27,280 nt of DNA, taken from NCBI GenBank assembly GCA_002309585.1, contig DBXN01000051.1, forward strand, positions 2,704-29,983, written 5' to 3'. Shown here in pieces: positions 8,601 through 15,968 of the stretch (positions are counted from its first letter, which is position 1; each line of letters begins with the position of its first letter). The translations under genes were made by a program, and so were the position numbers. The notes below the pieces were generated by a model. The model ran no database searches and was not told the origin of the DNA. It saw nothing but the letters and a program-made list of their open reading frames with translations. The DNA is from Verrucomicrobia bacterium UBA1211 (lineage in GTDB: Bacteria > Verrucomicrobiota > Kiritimatiellia > RFP12 > UBA1067).

Positions 8601-10605
8601 GATAGCGGATCCGCGTGCCGCGCGGATGGGCGGGAATCGCGCTTTGGTGGCACGCGCCCGAGACGACAGCCATCTGCTGGGTATGGAGGACGCCGGGCGC
8701 GGTGTCCGCCTCCCAGACGAGCGAGACGCGCGAGGGGTCGTAGAGACCGATCGGGGCGAGTTCGCAGCTGACCGTGTAGGGCTCGTCGTCGACGTAGGTG
8801 TTCAGGAGCGGGTCATGGCTGATGACGGCCGGGGTCGGATTGATGCGTGGCGCGAACGGCATCGCGGGATCGCCGAAGAGGGTCAGTTCCAAATAGACCC
8901 AGCGCCAGTAGTTCTCGGTTGATCCCAGCTGATAGAGGTTAAGCTGGCGCGACCGCTCCTGGCATTCGCCCAGGGTGGTTGCGGTGCCGCGGAAGGCGGC
9001 ATCCCAGAACGCCCGATGGAACCGTTGGGAGGGACCTCCGACCGTGTTCATGAAGAACCAGCCGTTGTCGGTGTTCATGACCGCGGCGGCGGCGGCGGCC
9101 GGAGCGGTGACGATCTGTTCGGCGAAACAGTCCGGATAGTTAAACGCCCCCGAGTCGCATGCCTGCGAATAGATGATCCAAGGCATGGTGTTGGTGTAGG
9201 CGGCCAAGGCGGTCCGGCCCGCTTCCGTGTCCAGCGCGATTTTCATGCAGTTGTATAGGGAACCGTGCCCCAGATGGTTGACCGTGTGCCAATCGGCATT
9301 CAGGAACGTGAGCGCGTCTGAACCGTTCCACTTGAACGTGTCGCTCTCATAGAGCGTGGCGGTGTCGAAGAAGGGGGCGAACGGGCCGTTCAGATAGCCG
9401 TACGCATTCAGCGACATCGCGGCGCTTCCCAGGCGAATCTCCTCCATGTGGGGACCGGCGTAGACCTGCGTGCCCGCATCGATCCGTTCGGCCAAAAACG
9501 CGTTGGCGCGAAATTGTTCCGGGGCCGCCTGTTCGTAGGCGAGGGTCTTTCGGACCATGTGCGCGAGCTCCTCCGCGTTGGATACAGGGAAACGTCCAAC
9601 CAGGACCTCCGCGGCAAAGTCGATGTCCCGCCCGTCCTCCCCGTCGGTCAGCTCGCCGTAATCGTCATTCCCGTTTCCGTCCATCGGGCCATCCAGACAG
9701 CCGTAGAAAATCGCGTCGGCGCAGAAATAACTTTCGTAAGCGGTAGGGATCGACGCCACGCGGATATGGAACATCGGCGAGGGGATGAGGGTGTGTGTGC
9801 CGCCCAGCAACAGGTAGCGGACTCCCCATGTCCGGTGGGCGTCCTGGACGAAGGCGCGGATCCGCTCCGCCAGCCGCCTTTCGGTGTAGTGGGCATCGAT
9901 CCACTCGGTGGAGACAGTGACGGTGGTGTGTCCCGCCGCTTCGCGGGCTTCGCAGAGTGTTTGGAAGTTCCAGGGCGCGGGCGCCCGATAGAGCAGGTTG
10001 GAGGGCGCGACGACCAGATAGGAGTAACGGCCAGGCGAAAGGGGCGACGGCGGGGCCTGAAGGATACGGGAGGAGGGTGCCTCCTCCGGCTCAAGCGTGA
10101 TGCGCAAGGTCAGCCGTCCGGCAGCGGCGATCTCGTTTCGGACTGGGTTGACTTGAAGCGGGGCGAGTGCGAGGGAGAGGATGCGTTGACGGTCGGCGGT
10201 GTCGGTCCGGTGCCCGAATGAACCGGAGGCCGGATAAAAACCGTCGGTCTCCTTGATCGCCGGATCCGGGAAAGTCGCGGGCGGCATGCGTCCGTCGGAA
10301 GCGACCGCCTGCCCGCACCAGCGGATCGGGGCGGGGAGGGAAAGGACCCGTTCCGCTTTGCGGATGACTTCGATCCGGCTGACCCGTTGCCCGTCGGGAA
10401 TCGGCATTGTGACGGGAAAGGAAGGGAGGACCGGTTTGCCGGGTTGGAGGTCGGGGTCACAGGCGGGCAATTCGGCGAGGGCGTCGCCGTCTCCGGTCGC
10501 ACGGATCTCCGGAACGGGAAAATGGAACTCGCGCGTGATCGTCTCAGCATGTGAGATGGCCGCGCAAAGTGTCACCCATCCGAAGATGACCGTGAATGGC
10601 CGCAT
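5653..10605 (-). CDS. Large secreted C25 (gingipain-type) cysteine peptidase with repeat-rich C-terminus
   Basis: This 1650-aa exported protein has a signal peptide (residues 1-20, ending SHA). A propeptide-like N-terminal region covers about 21-190 and the C25 peptidase domain about 190-590. The catalytic pair is visible as His447 in NHLGHGS and Cys483 in YSQACDSGAF, 36 residues apart, close to gingipain spacing. Downstream are beta-sandwich segments and a calcium-binding-like DxDxNG/DxDGDG pair (about 861-905). A MAM/immune-inhibitor-A-like module lies at about 1070-1240 (SFDHWIYGE, GWYIDNVRV). Fn3-like segments follow, then another DYDQDGFTNAEE repeat (about 1548) and a tail of a type common in verrucomicrobial exported proteins. 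I see no Por-type sorting domain with confidence. It is the middle gene of an operon: 2 bases after the L,D-transpeptidase gene and overlapping apbE by 4 bases. Substrate specificity is unknown. Confidence 0.88.
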   Translation of the reverse strand: MRPFTVIFGWVTLCAAISHAETITREFHFPVPEIRATGDGDALAELPACDPDLQPGKPVLPSFPVTMPIPDGQRVSRIEVIRKAERVLSLPAPIRWCGQAVASDGRMPPATFPDPAIKETDGFYPASGSFGHRTDTADRQRILSLALAPLQVNPVRNEIAAAGRLTLRITLEPEEAPSSRILQAPPSPLSPGRYSYLVVAPSNLLYRAPAPWNFQTLCEAREAAGHTTVTVSTEWIDAHYTERRLAERIRAFVQDAHRTWGVRYLLLGGTHTLIPSPMFHIRVASIPTAYESYFCADAIFYGCLDGPMDGNGNDDYGELTDGEDGRDIDFAAEVLVGRFPVSNAEELAHMVRKTLAYEQAAPEQFRANAFLAERIDAGTQVYAGPHMEEIRLGSAAMSLNAYGYLNGPFAPFFDTATLYESDTFKWNGSDALTFLNADWHTVNHLGHGSLYNCMKIALDTEAGRTALAAYTNTMPWIIYSQACDSGAFNYPDCFAEQIVTAPAAAAAAVMNTDNGWFFMNTVGGPSQRFHRAFWDAAFRGTATTLGECQERSRQLNLYQLGSTENYWRWVYLELTLFGDPAMPFAPRINPTPAVISHDPLLNTYVDDEPYTVSCELAPIGLYDPSRVSLVWEADTAPGVLHTQQMAVVSGACHQSAIPAHPRGTRIRYRLHALTRSGVETRFPEDEPVTFDITERLTFQVLGSPDTLGLPTPDYGIHFSASGRWITVTAPDTVYLSDDERFTFNAFVGTGSVPQRGATNCTFLIHQSSTLVWMGQREYLTTVSDTPGLTQPGFLWTREGEEVPLYDLPNTIIHPNGTRHIFSEWMLDGIRTPSSPAACLPTRLTLTADSPHTLVARYLPETLDSDGNGLQDWWERKYFGLVGCSPKADPDGDGYTLAEELAAWTNPLIPEDIPRPPAITFTPFSETLATPAPYTLEATLTDPREIQTAMIEWQAVNGADPSWNHTPLLPQETPDRYAATFAEGIPPGTLIRYRVTADNPAGYTAVSETHESFSAYPILDAHLLTDRETCVHTTQTVEQVTAYLFNVGNRPLTGKAVFAAEDPIIPERLAEWDFASPDQPWTLSTNRVASPPYSLHAQLASNIRLEVSNHATVTLATCSPGRHAVLSFDHWIYGENDTTDPTRAFDGGIVEYSVDGGQTYHQLPGPYTHTIYGWDCSPWPDGTPCFSGTGEEGWRHIVFDLETAVPELNGFAGQPVRFRFHLGGDNNTDNEGWYIDNVRVSPLAGDIPLALEPENGFSIAAGDYLPLLLDLFPQRAAIRTQTVKIEVETNDPAQPEAGFFWSFKVREEPTVTFTALQEDDGQGRMTLTGSFSERDGEPLTVTLCGTVDGGTNWIPIALSDLQSSVQTNLPATLADGTVNALATFTDIPVTNTLTGIWHSLEPLPGALTYTRLIFRVTADNGAFPRTETFGPFVLDNEPPRFPEPPVWTCEGGAAGDHYGIQTPDLPVNLTFTWAPASDYSGLLTNRLTVTFNHADGTVSNLVTELPPDANSFPLVPLPADTRLTVRLSAVDRFGNESGPTLSNFTLLSPEGDYDQDGFTNAEEEEAGTSPLNDQSRFSAGIARDPANGTLLLVWPTLSGRVYWLETTESLNPANWVPFSDEYEGTGNPISVPLTGNRPAAFFRLHVRKAQP

Positions 10606-10607
10606 CG

Positions 10608-11573
10608 TTATTCCTCAACCAGCATCGGCGTTCCAATGCTGACCATTTTCGCCAATTTCTCCGCATTCCAGTTTGCGAGCCGGAAACAGCCGTGCGAGGC
10701 GGCCTGTCCGATCCGTTCCGGTTCGGGCGTGCCGTGAATGCCGAAGCCCTGCCGCGTCAGGCCGACCCAGGCGACGCCGACGGGGTTGTTCGGTCCGGCG
10801 GGAATCGTCAGTTTCGACCGTTTCGCGGAACCGGGATAAAAGAGCTGGGGGTCATAGAGGTAGGTCGGGTTGACCGCGACGTTTTTGACGGCGAGTTCCC
10901 CTTCCGGACGTTGGGCCTTGTCACGCGCGATGGAGCAGGGGAAGAGCGCGAAGAGCTTGCCTTCCGCATCGAAAACCGTGATCTCCATCCGGGAGAGGGA
11001 GATGCGCATGCAGTCCGCCTTCAGCCGCTTCTTCGGAATCGTGCAGGTGCAGTCGGGCAACAGAACCTGCGTACCGACAGGCGGGTTGGGCCAGGCGACC
11101 GAGGGGTTCAGCCGCATCACGCAACGGAAGGAGGTGTGCCCCTTCTCCGCCATCATCTCCTGAAGCGAGGTGTAGGCCATTGAGGAGAGCCCCGCTCGTT
11201 CCTCCCAATCTTCCGGGATGCGGGGAATGACGGCCTTCGCATCCTTCTCGGTGATCGTGTAGGTGGTGAAGAGGTTGGTCGTTCCGCCCAGCTCATCGAG
11301 GATCTCGGCGGTCGGGATGCCGGTTGCCTCTTTCCCGTTGATCAGCTGCCACGCCATCAGGGCGATCTCAGTACGCGCGCCCCAGCAGCCGTCCACGCAG
11401 TTGCACGAGAGGTTTAGCCGGTCCAGCTGGATTTGCAAAGCGAGCGTGTCGGGGTTGTAACCCGAACGGTAATTGACGAAACGCTGTGTTGTCTCCTCCT
11501 GCGCGAAAAGCGTGAAAAACGGAAGAAACAGCAGCATCAAACGTAAACGGTGACGTATACTCATAATCCTCAT
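10608..11573 (-). CDS. L,D-transpeptidase (YkuD fold) with LysM-like region
   Basis: The 321-aa protein has a signal peptide (about residues 1-24, LFA-QEE). A putative peptidoglycan-binding-1-like segment (about 40-95) and a LysM-like stretch (about 101-175, ending PVGTQVLLPD) follow. The C-terminal YkuD catalytic domain carries His280 and SHGCFRL at 293-299, with nucleophile Cys296. Such enzymes form 3-3 peptidoglycan cross-links or attach proteins to peptidoglycan in the periplasm. It is the first gene of a three-gene minus-strand operon; the next start is two bases after its stop. The start at 11573 has no clear Shine-Dalgarno. An in-frame ATG at 11564 has GAGGA too close to be convincing. 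Eight cysteines outside the active site (for example CNCVDGC at 57-63) are more than usual for the family. Confidence 0.92.
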   Translation of the reverse strand: MRIMSIRHRLRLMLLFLPFFTLFAQEETTQRFVNYRSGYNPDTLALQIQLDRLNLSCNCVDGCWGARTEIALMAWQLINGKEATGIPTAEILDELGGTTNLFTTYTITEKDAKAVIPRIPEDWEERAGLSSMAYTSLQEMMAEKGHTSFRCVMRLNPSVAWPNPPVGTQVLLPDCTCTIPKKRLKADCMRISLSRMEITVFDAEGKLFALFPCSIARDKAQRPEGELAVKNVAVNPTYLYDPQLFYPGSAKRSKLTIPAGPNNPVGVAWVGLTRQGFGIHGTPEPERIGQAASHGCFRLANWNAEKLAKMVSIGTPMLVEE

Positions 11574-11590
11574 CCAGTGTTAATGAAGGT

Positions 11591-11596
11591 ACTATA
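11591..11596 (-). promoter_or_regulatory. Candidate -10 box of the ldt-C25-apbE operon
   Basis: Minus-strand TATAGT at 11596-11591 lies about 17 bases before the ATG at 11573, predicting a leader of roughly 10 bases. A weak -35 candidate (ATGCAA) lies 17 bases further up. The short leader matches the missing ribosome binding site. Confidence 0.4.
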
Positions 11597-11739
11597 CACG
11601 AAACCGGCCGCGATTGCATCCTGTTTTTTGGGCAATGGCCGAAGCGCATCTGTTTTCCGTGGTGTTGAATGTCGGGTCACGGGTTGAAAGTCGAAGACCC
11701 CTCAACCCTCGGCTGTTCGTTCATGGTCGAAAGAAGGGG

Positions 11740-11769
11740 TTGTGTGAGAGGTTTGCTTTCTGCTATTAT
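11740..11769 (+). promoter_or_regulatory. Promoter of the outer-membrane protein gene
   Basis: TTGTGT (11740-11745) and TATTAT (11764-11769) are 18 bases apart, and the -10 is preceded by TGC, an extended -10 (TGn). The predicted leader is about 38 bases and contains the AAGGAGG site. Confidence 0.55.
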
Positions 11770-11813
11770 ACATGTATTCCGTGAAGGTGCGGAAGCGAAC
11801 TCAAGGAGGCGAA

Positions 11814-12638
11814 ATGAAGAAGTTGCTGTGCGTCGCGGGCGCGATTGTTTTGGGTGGGGCGGCATACGTTTATGCGGAAGAGCCTGCGGCTCCGCAGAAG
11901 GCCCCTGCGCTTCAGAACGAAGAGACGGCGGATGGACCCTTTAAGTTGGATGTGATGGTGGACGTCTACTCCGCGTATGTCTGGCGGGGATGCGTTATCA
12001 ACGACCGTCCCGTGTGGCAGCCGAGCCTGATGACCGGCTACCGGTTTGACGATTACGGAACCATCAGCGCGAACGCGTGGTCGAATTTCGACATCACCGG
12101 CCGTAACCATCAGCGTTCCGGGCTGGGGCTGAACGAGTTCGATTACTCGGCCGATTATACGTTGGACATCGCCGATTTCGCGGTCAAGTTCGGCCACATG
12201 TGGTATACCTATCCCAAAGTGAATGGGGATGACTACTGGAAGACGACCCGTGAGTTTTATGTGGGGTTGGCCCACAAGAATAAGATCATCAATCCGTCGG
12301 TGACGGCGTATTACGATTATGTCCAGGCCGACGGCTGGTATGTCCAGCTGGGCGTGAACAAAGAGATCGAGATGGATCGGTTTATCATCGGCGGTGATCT
12401 GAATCTGGGGCTCGCGACCGACAATTACTGCGAAACCTACTACGGACGCGGGGCGGATGGCGGGCTTTCCGACTTCACGGCGGATATCTATGTCAGCTAC
12501 GCGCTGACCGACCATCTGTCCATCGGCGCAACGCTGGCGTGGACCTCCCTGCTGGGGACGGACGCGCGGGCGAATGAGGCGGCCGGTTGGGATGAGGACT
12601 GCCTGTGGGGCGGCATCAACCTGAAGGCGTCGTTCTAA
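11814..12638 (+). CDS. Predicted outer-membrane beta-barrel protein (TorF/CHP02001-like)
   Basis: The 274-aa protein has a signal peptide (about residues 1-21, YVYA-EE) and a short Ala/Pro/Glu-rich linker. The rest alternates polar and aromatic residues as in amphipathic beta strands. The first strand region contains VDVYSAYVWRG, a pattern I associate with TorF/CHP02001 putative porins. The protein ends in LKASF, a terminal Phe typical of the C-terminal signal recognised by the BAM complex. ATG at 11814 is preceded by AAGGAGG at 11803-11809; an upstream in-frame ATG at 11772 lacks a ribosome site and would spoil the signal peptide. It stands alone, with its own promoter. The cargo is unknown, and the family match is moderate because barrels evolve fast. 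Confidence 0.72.
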   Translation: MKKLLCVAGAIVLGGAAYVYAEEPAAPQKAPALQNEETADGPFKLDVMVDVYSAYVWRGCVINDRPVWQPSLMTGYRFDDYGTISANAWSNFDITGRNHQRSGLGLNEFDYSADYTLDIADFAVKFGHMWYTYPKVNGDDYWKTTREFYVGLAHKNKIINPSVTAYYDYVQADGWYVQLGVNKEIEMDRFIIGGDLNLGLATDNYCETYYGRGADGGLSDFTADIYVSYALTDHLSIGATLAWTSLLGTDARANEAAGWDEDCLWGGINLKASF

Positions 12639-12647
12639 AGAAGTCGT

Positions 12648-12692
12648 GAGGGTTAAGCGTTTGAGGGTTGAGGGAGTGTTAAACAGTCCCTC
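12648..12692 (+). terminator. Weak hairpin and G-rich repeats after the outer-membrane protein gene
   Basis: GAGGGA (12670-12675) can pair with TCCCTC (12687-12692), with an inner TGT/ACA pairing after one mismatch. There is only a short T-run (CCCTTT) downstream, so termination is likely inefficient. GAGGGTTAAG (12648-12657) and GAGGGTTGAG (12663-12672) form an imperfect 15-base-period direct repeat just before it. Confidence 0.35.
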
Positions 12693-12746
12693 TCCCTTTG
12701 CGTTGGAAGTTATAGGCTGGAACGTCAAGAAAAACGGGAGGAGAAG

Positions 12747-15257
12747 ATGATGCGGATGGATATTCGGTGGTTACTCGTGTGGGGATGCGTGGCGATGGCC
12801 GGCATGGCGGCGGAATATCCCGATGCGGGAGGTTTCGCGCCGGATGCGCATGAGGCATGGGATCTTCTCCGCCGGGATATCGACAATTGGAAACGGTTGC
12901 CGTCACGGAATCCCGATCAGGCGGTGAATGTGGCGGCGACGATTCTGCCTGAGGACAAAGATCCGCTGGATGTGCTCTTCCGCCGGACCCGCGCGTTGGC
13001 GGATGATCTGGCCGAGGCGGGTGTGGATGTCGGCTGGGCCAAGACGGAGATGGATGTATTGGCCGCGGAGACCGCGAAGGTTCCCTTCCGCGATTGGGCT
13101 GAGATGCGTTTCCCCTTCTTCTCGCGGCTGATGGCCGTGAATCGGAAACTGGCGCTCTCCAATCCGCTTTTGAAGGGCATCGACCGTCTGGTGTTTGTGA
13201 CGCATGAGCCGAAACCGTTTGACGAGTATCACGGCGGTTCGCACATGTGTGACCAGTATTTCGGTTTCCACGCGACGTTGCGGGGTGCCAGTTTCGGGGA
13301 TGGCCTGTATGTGCTGGAGAACCCCTTCTCCGACCATCCGGTCGCACGGGACATCCTGGACGGGCGGACAATCGAGGCGGGCGCGTGGAAGGGACAGCAA
13401 CTCGGGCGCGGTGGCTATCTCTCGCCCGATGTGTCGTATGACGGGAAGGTGATCCTTTTCGCCTACACGCGGGGAAAACCGGATATCCGTAAATGGGAGG
13501 ACGACACCGTCTGGCATATCTTCAAGTGCAACGCGGACGGTTCGGGATTGGTGCAGCTGACGACCGGGACGGTAAACGATTTCGATCCGTGTTGGCTGCC
13601 CAACGGCAGAGTCGCCTTCATCTCCGAGCGCCGGGGCGGATTCGGCCGGTGCCACGGACGGCCTGTCCCGACCTTCACGCTCCACTCGATGTTCGCCGAC
13701 GGTTCCGATATCGTCCAGCTCTCGCCGCACGAAACCAATGAGTGGCATCCGAGCGTTAACCACGCGGGGATGATCGTCTATACCCGCTGGGATTATGTGG
13801 ATCGCGGGCACAGCCAGGCGCACCACGCCTGGACGACGACACCGGACGGGCGCGATCCGCGCGAGGTCAACGGCAACACGCGTCTCCGCTGGGGGAGCGG
13901 TCCCCTGATGGAGATGAATGTCCGGTCGATTCCCGGCAGCCAGAAGTATGTGGCGACCGCCGCGCCGCACCACGGGTGGGCGTGCGGGTCATTCGTTCTC
14001 ATCGACCCGACGGTGCCGGATGACGGCGAGATGAGCTGTATCCGGCGGCTGACGCCGGAGCAGCCCTTTGCGGAGAGCGAGGCGGGGAACGGGCGTTCGA
14101 GCGGTTCCTACGCGACCGCGTGGCCGTTGAGCGAGAAGTATTACCTCTGCGTCTATGACGGGAACGGGAACGGTTTCTACAATCCGCCCTCCATCCGGCG
14201 TTACTCGATCGTGCTGTTGGACGCCTTCGGCAACAAGACGCGGCTGTATACCCATCCGACGATCTCCTGCCTCGATCCGATCCCGTTGAGGCCGCGTGAG
14301 ATGCCGCCGCAGATGGCGGAGCAGAGCCTGCGCGGCCGGCCTGCCGACGCAGACGGGAAGCGTCCCGAGCCGATCCCTGACGATCAGTTGCCCAAGACGG
14401 CGCTGATCGGGCTGATGAATGTCTACAACGCCAAGGAGCCCTTCCCGGAGGGGACGGTAGTGAAGGCGCTCCGGGTCTGGCAGGTGTTGCCGAAGATCTT
14501 CCCGATCAACGGCGAGCCGCGTCTGGGCGGCGAGTATCTTCAGGTCGCGCGGCAGTGTCTGGGGACGGTTCCCGTCGAGTCGGACGGCAGCGCCTATTTC
14601 GAGGCGCCGGTGGATGTGCCGCTCTATTTCCAGGCGTTGGACGGCGAGGGCCGGTGTGTGCAGAACATGCGGAGCGATACCTATGTCAAGCCGGGCGAGC
14701 GGTTGATGTGTAACGGGTGCCACGAGCGGCGGCCCGGATCGTTCAAGACGGGAACAACGCCGACACCGTTGGCGGTGAAGCGCGCCCCCAGCAAGATTGC
14801 CCCGGCGATCGAGGGGTCCAAGCCCTTCTCCTATCCCCGTCTGGTGCAGCCGGTGCTGGACGCCAAATGTGTGAAATGCCACGGCGAGAAGCGCGACGCG
14901 AAGGCGCCGGATCTGCGGGCGGGGGATTGGCGGAAGAATCCGATGGGGTTGAGCACCTCGTATATGTCGTTGCGTCCGTACGTCCATTTCTTTACGCGGG
15001 AATACCAGATTACCCATAAGTATCCGGGTGGCGGCGAGGGATTCCAAGAACCGTCCTACTCCCTGCCTTGCACGACCGGCGCGCTCGGTTCGCCGCTTTA
15101 TCAGATGCTGCGCAAGGGACATCACGATGTCGCCTTGACGGAGGAAGAGTGGGCGCGTCTTATCCTGTGGATGGACTCCAACGCGCAGTATATCGGGCAT
15201 GACCACAAGCCGGAAGATCAGCGTGACGGCAAGGTGGTCGAACCAATCATGGAGTAG
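12747..15257 (+). CDS. HzsA-related exported di-haem c-type cytochrome with TolB-like propeller
   Basis: The 836-aa protein has a signal peptide (about residues 1-22). A helical N-terminal region (to about 200) is followed by a TolB/WD40-like propeller region (about 220-500) with repeats such as HIFKCNADGSGLVQLT and LHSMFADGSDIVQLS. A middle domain resembles that of hydrazine synthase alpha-type proteins. A C-terminal cytochrome part carries two c-type haem motifs, CNGCH (Cys655, Cys658, His659) and CVKCH (Cys708, Cys711, His712). NCBI names such proteins 'HzsA-related'. The resemblance does not mean hydrazine synthesis: no HzsB/C-like genes lie nearby. ATG at 12747 (or the adjacent ATG at 12750) is preceded by GGGAGGAG. 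It is a single-gene unit ending at a strong terminator. Periplasmic electron transfer or oxidation is inferred; the substrate is unknown. Confidence 0.8.
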   Translation: MMRMDIRWLLVWGCVAMAGMAAEYPDAGGFAPDAHEAWDLLRRDIDNWKRLPSRNPDQAVNVAATILPEDKDPLDVLFRRTRALADDLAEAGVDVGWAKTEMDVLAAETAKVPFRDWAEMRFPFFSRLMAVNRKLALSNPLLKGIDRLVFVTHEPKPFDEYHGGSHMCDQYFGFHATLRGASFGDGLYVLENPFSDHPVARDILDGRTIEAGAWKGQQLGRGGYLSPDVSYDGKVILFAYTRGKPDIRKWEDDTVWHIFKCNADGSGLVQLTTGTVNDFDPCWLPNGRVAFISERRGGFGRCHGRPVPTFTLHSMFADGSDIVQLSPHETNEWHPSVNHAGMIVYTRWDYVDRGHSQAHHAWTTTPDGRDPREVNGNTRLRWGSGPLMEMNVRSIPGSQKYVATAAPHHGWACGSFVLIDPTVPDDGEMSCIRRLTPEQPFAESEAGNGRSSGSYATAWPLSEKYYLCVYDGNGNGFYNPPSIRRYSIVLLDAFGNKTRLYTHPTISCLDPIPLRPREMPPQMAEQSLRGRPADADGKRPEPIPDDQLPKTALIGLMNVYNAKEPFPEGTVVKALRVWQVLPKIFPINGEPRLGGEYLQVARQCLGTVPVESDGSAYFEAPVDVPLYFQALDGEGRCVQNMRSDTYVKPGERLMCNGCHERRPGSFKTGTTPTPLAVKRAPSKIAPAIEGSKPFSYPRLVQPVLDAKCVKCHGEKRDAKAPDLRAGDWRKNPMGLSTSYMSLRPYVHFFTREYQITHKYPGGGEGFQEPSYSLPCTTGALGSPLYQMLRKGHHDVALTEEEWARLILWMDSNAQYIGHDHKPEDQRDGKVVEPIME

Positions 15258-15280
15258 GGGATATCCCGACAGAAACAGAA

Positions 15281-15311
15281 AAGGCGGCGGGCTTCGGCCC
15301 GCCGCCTTTTT
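15281..15311. terminator. Strong bidirectional intrinsic terminator
   Basis: A perfect 12-bp stem (15281-15292 with 15297-15308) is closed by the stable TTCG tetraloop and followed by five T (15307-15311). On the minus strand it is followed by TTTTC. It lies between two convergent genes, the HzsA-related gene and the zinc-ribbon gene, and should stop transcription from both sides. Confidence 0.93.
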
Positions 15312-15332
15312 AAGTCGTGTGAAGAATCCGCA

Positions 15333-15872
15333 TCAGTGCTGTTGCTCTTCGGCGATCAGGGCGGTGATACGTCCCATCACCGCCATCGCCTCGTTCTGCA
15401 GCTTCTGGACGCCCTGGCTCATGCCCGCCAATTCAGCGCAACGATGGAGGGTTGCCAGCCGCGACTTTTCCAACTCGGACCGGCGGAGTTTCAGGTCATT
15501 GATCGTATCTTCCATCTCCGCGATCTTGTCCCGGGCTTCCTGCAGCATCCGCCGCGTCTGGAAGAGCTGGGTCAGCAGCTCGCCGGGATTGAGATCCAGA
15601 TCGTCAATCTTCATCCCGTCCGGAATCGGAACCAGCACCGCCGCGCCGCATTCGACGCAATTGGTTTGCAGGCCGGCGCCCCGGTAATCGATGCAGAGAT
15701 TGTGGCCGCAATGGGGACAGTCGAAAACGATATCCGTAGGACGGATCTCGACATCATCCTCGGTTTCTGCAGTCAAGGAAACGGTTCCGGCAGCGGACTC
15801 CAGCACCTCGGCTTCGCCCTTCGCGGAATCATTCGTCTCGATCGCATTCAGATCGTCTGTCGAATCGTTCAT
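15333..15872 (-). CDS. Zinc-ribbon and coiled-coil protein of unknown function
   Basis: I do not recognise a named family. The 179-aa protein has an acidic, disordered N-terminus (residues 1-45). A four-cysteine zinc ribbon follows (CPHC at 52-55, CVEC at 72-75), then the linker VPIPDGMKIDDLDLNPGELL and a charged helical, probably coiled-coil segment (about 100-140) with a second helix to the end. There is no signal peptide, so it should be cytoplasmic. ATG at 15872 is chosen over an upstream TTG (15878) because AGGAGG lies 8 bases before it. It follows rpmB on the same strand after 87 bases and ends at the bidirectional terminator, so the two may be co-transcribed. A nucleic-acid or ribosome-associated role is a guess from the context only. 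Confidence 0.7.
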   Translation of the reverse strand: MNDSTDDLNAIETNDSAKGEAEVLESAAGTVSLTAETEDDVEIRPTDIVFDCPHCGHNLCIDYRGAGLQTNCVECGAAVLVPIPDGMKIDDLDLNPGELLTQLFQTRRMLQEARDKIAEMEDTINDLKLRRSELEKSRLATLHRCAELAGMSQGVQKLQNEAMAVMGRITALIAEEQQH

Positions 15873-15940
15873 CGTCAACTCCTCCTGCGGTTAGCATTCG
15901 CTTTCCAGCGCCGCCCAAGGCCGGATGTCCCGTGTCCATC

Positions 15941-15968
15941 GGCGGGGATGGTCAAGCGGTTAGGACGC
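15941..15968 (+). other. tRNA-Glu-like 5' half (fragment or coincidence)
   Basis: The plus strand reads like the acceptor 5' strand (GGCGGGG), the AT linker and the D-arm of a bacterial tRNA-Glu. The core GGTCAAGCGGTTAGGAC (15949-15965) closely matches D-arms of that tRNA. No matching anticodon stem, T-arm or acceptor 3' strand follows, so this is not a working tRNA. Bases 15960-15968 also encode the end of rpmB on the minus strand. Confidence 0.4.

Noticed and set aside
13989..15206. Long minus-strand open frame of 405 codons inside the HzsA-related gene
   Set aside because: It is antisense to haem motifs and propeller repeats of a real gene, Arg-rich, with no motif of its own.
12747..15257. 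Hydrazine synthase, hence anammox metabolism
   Set aside because: Only an HzsA-related protein is present. No hzsB, hzsC or hydrazine dehydrogenase lies nearby, and the rest of the window is heterotrophic in character.
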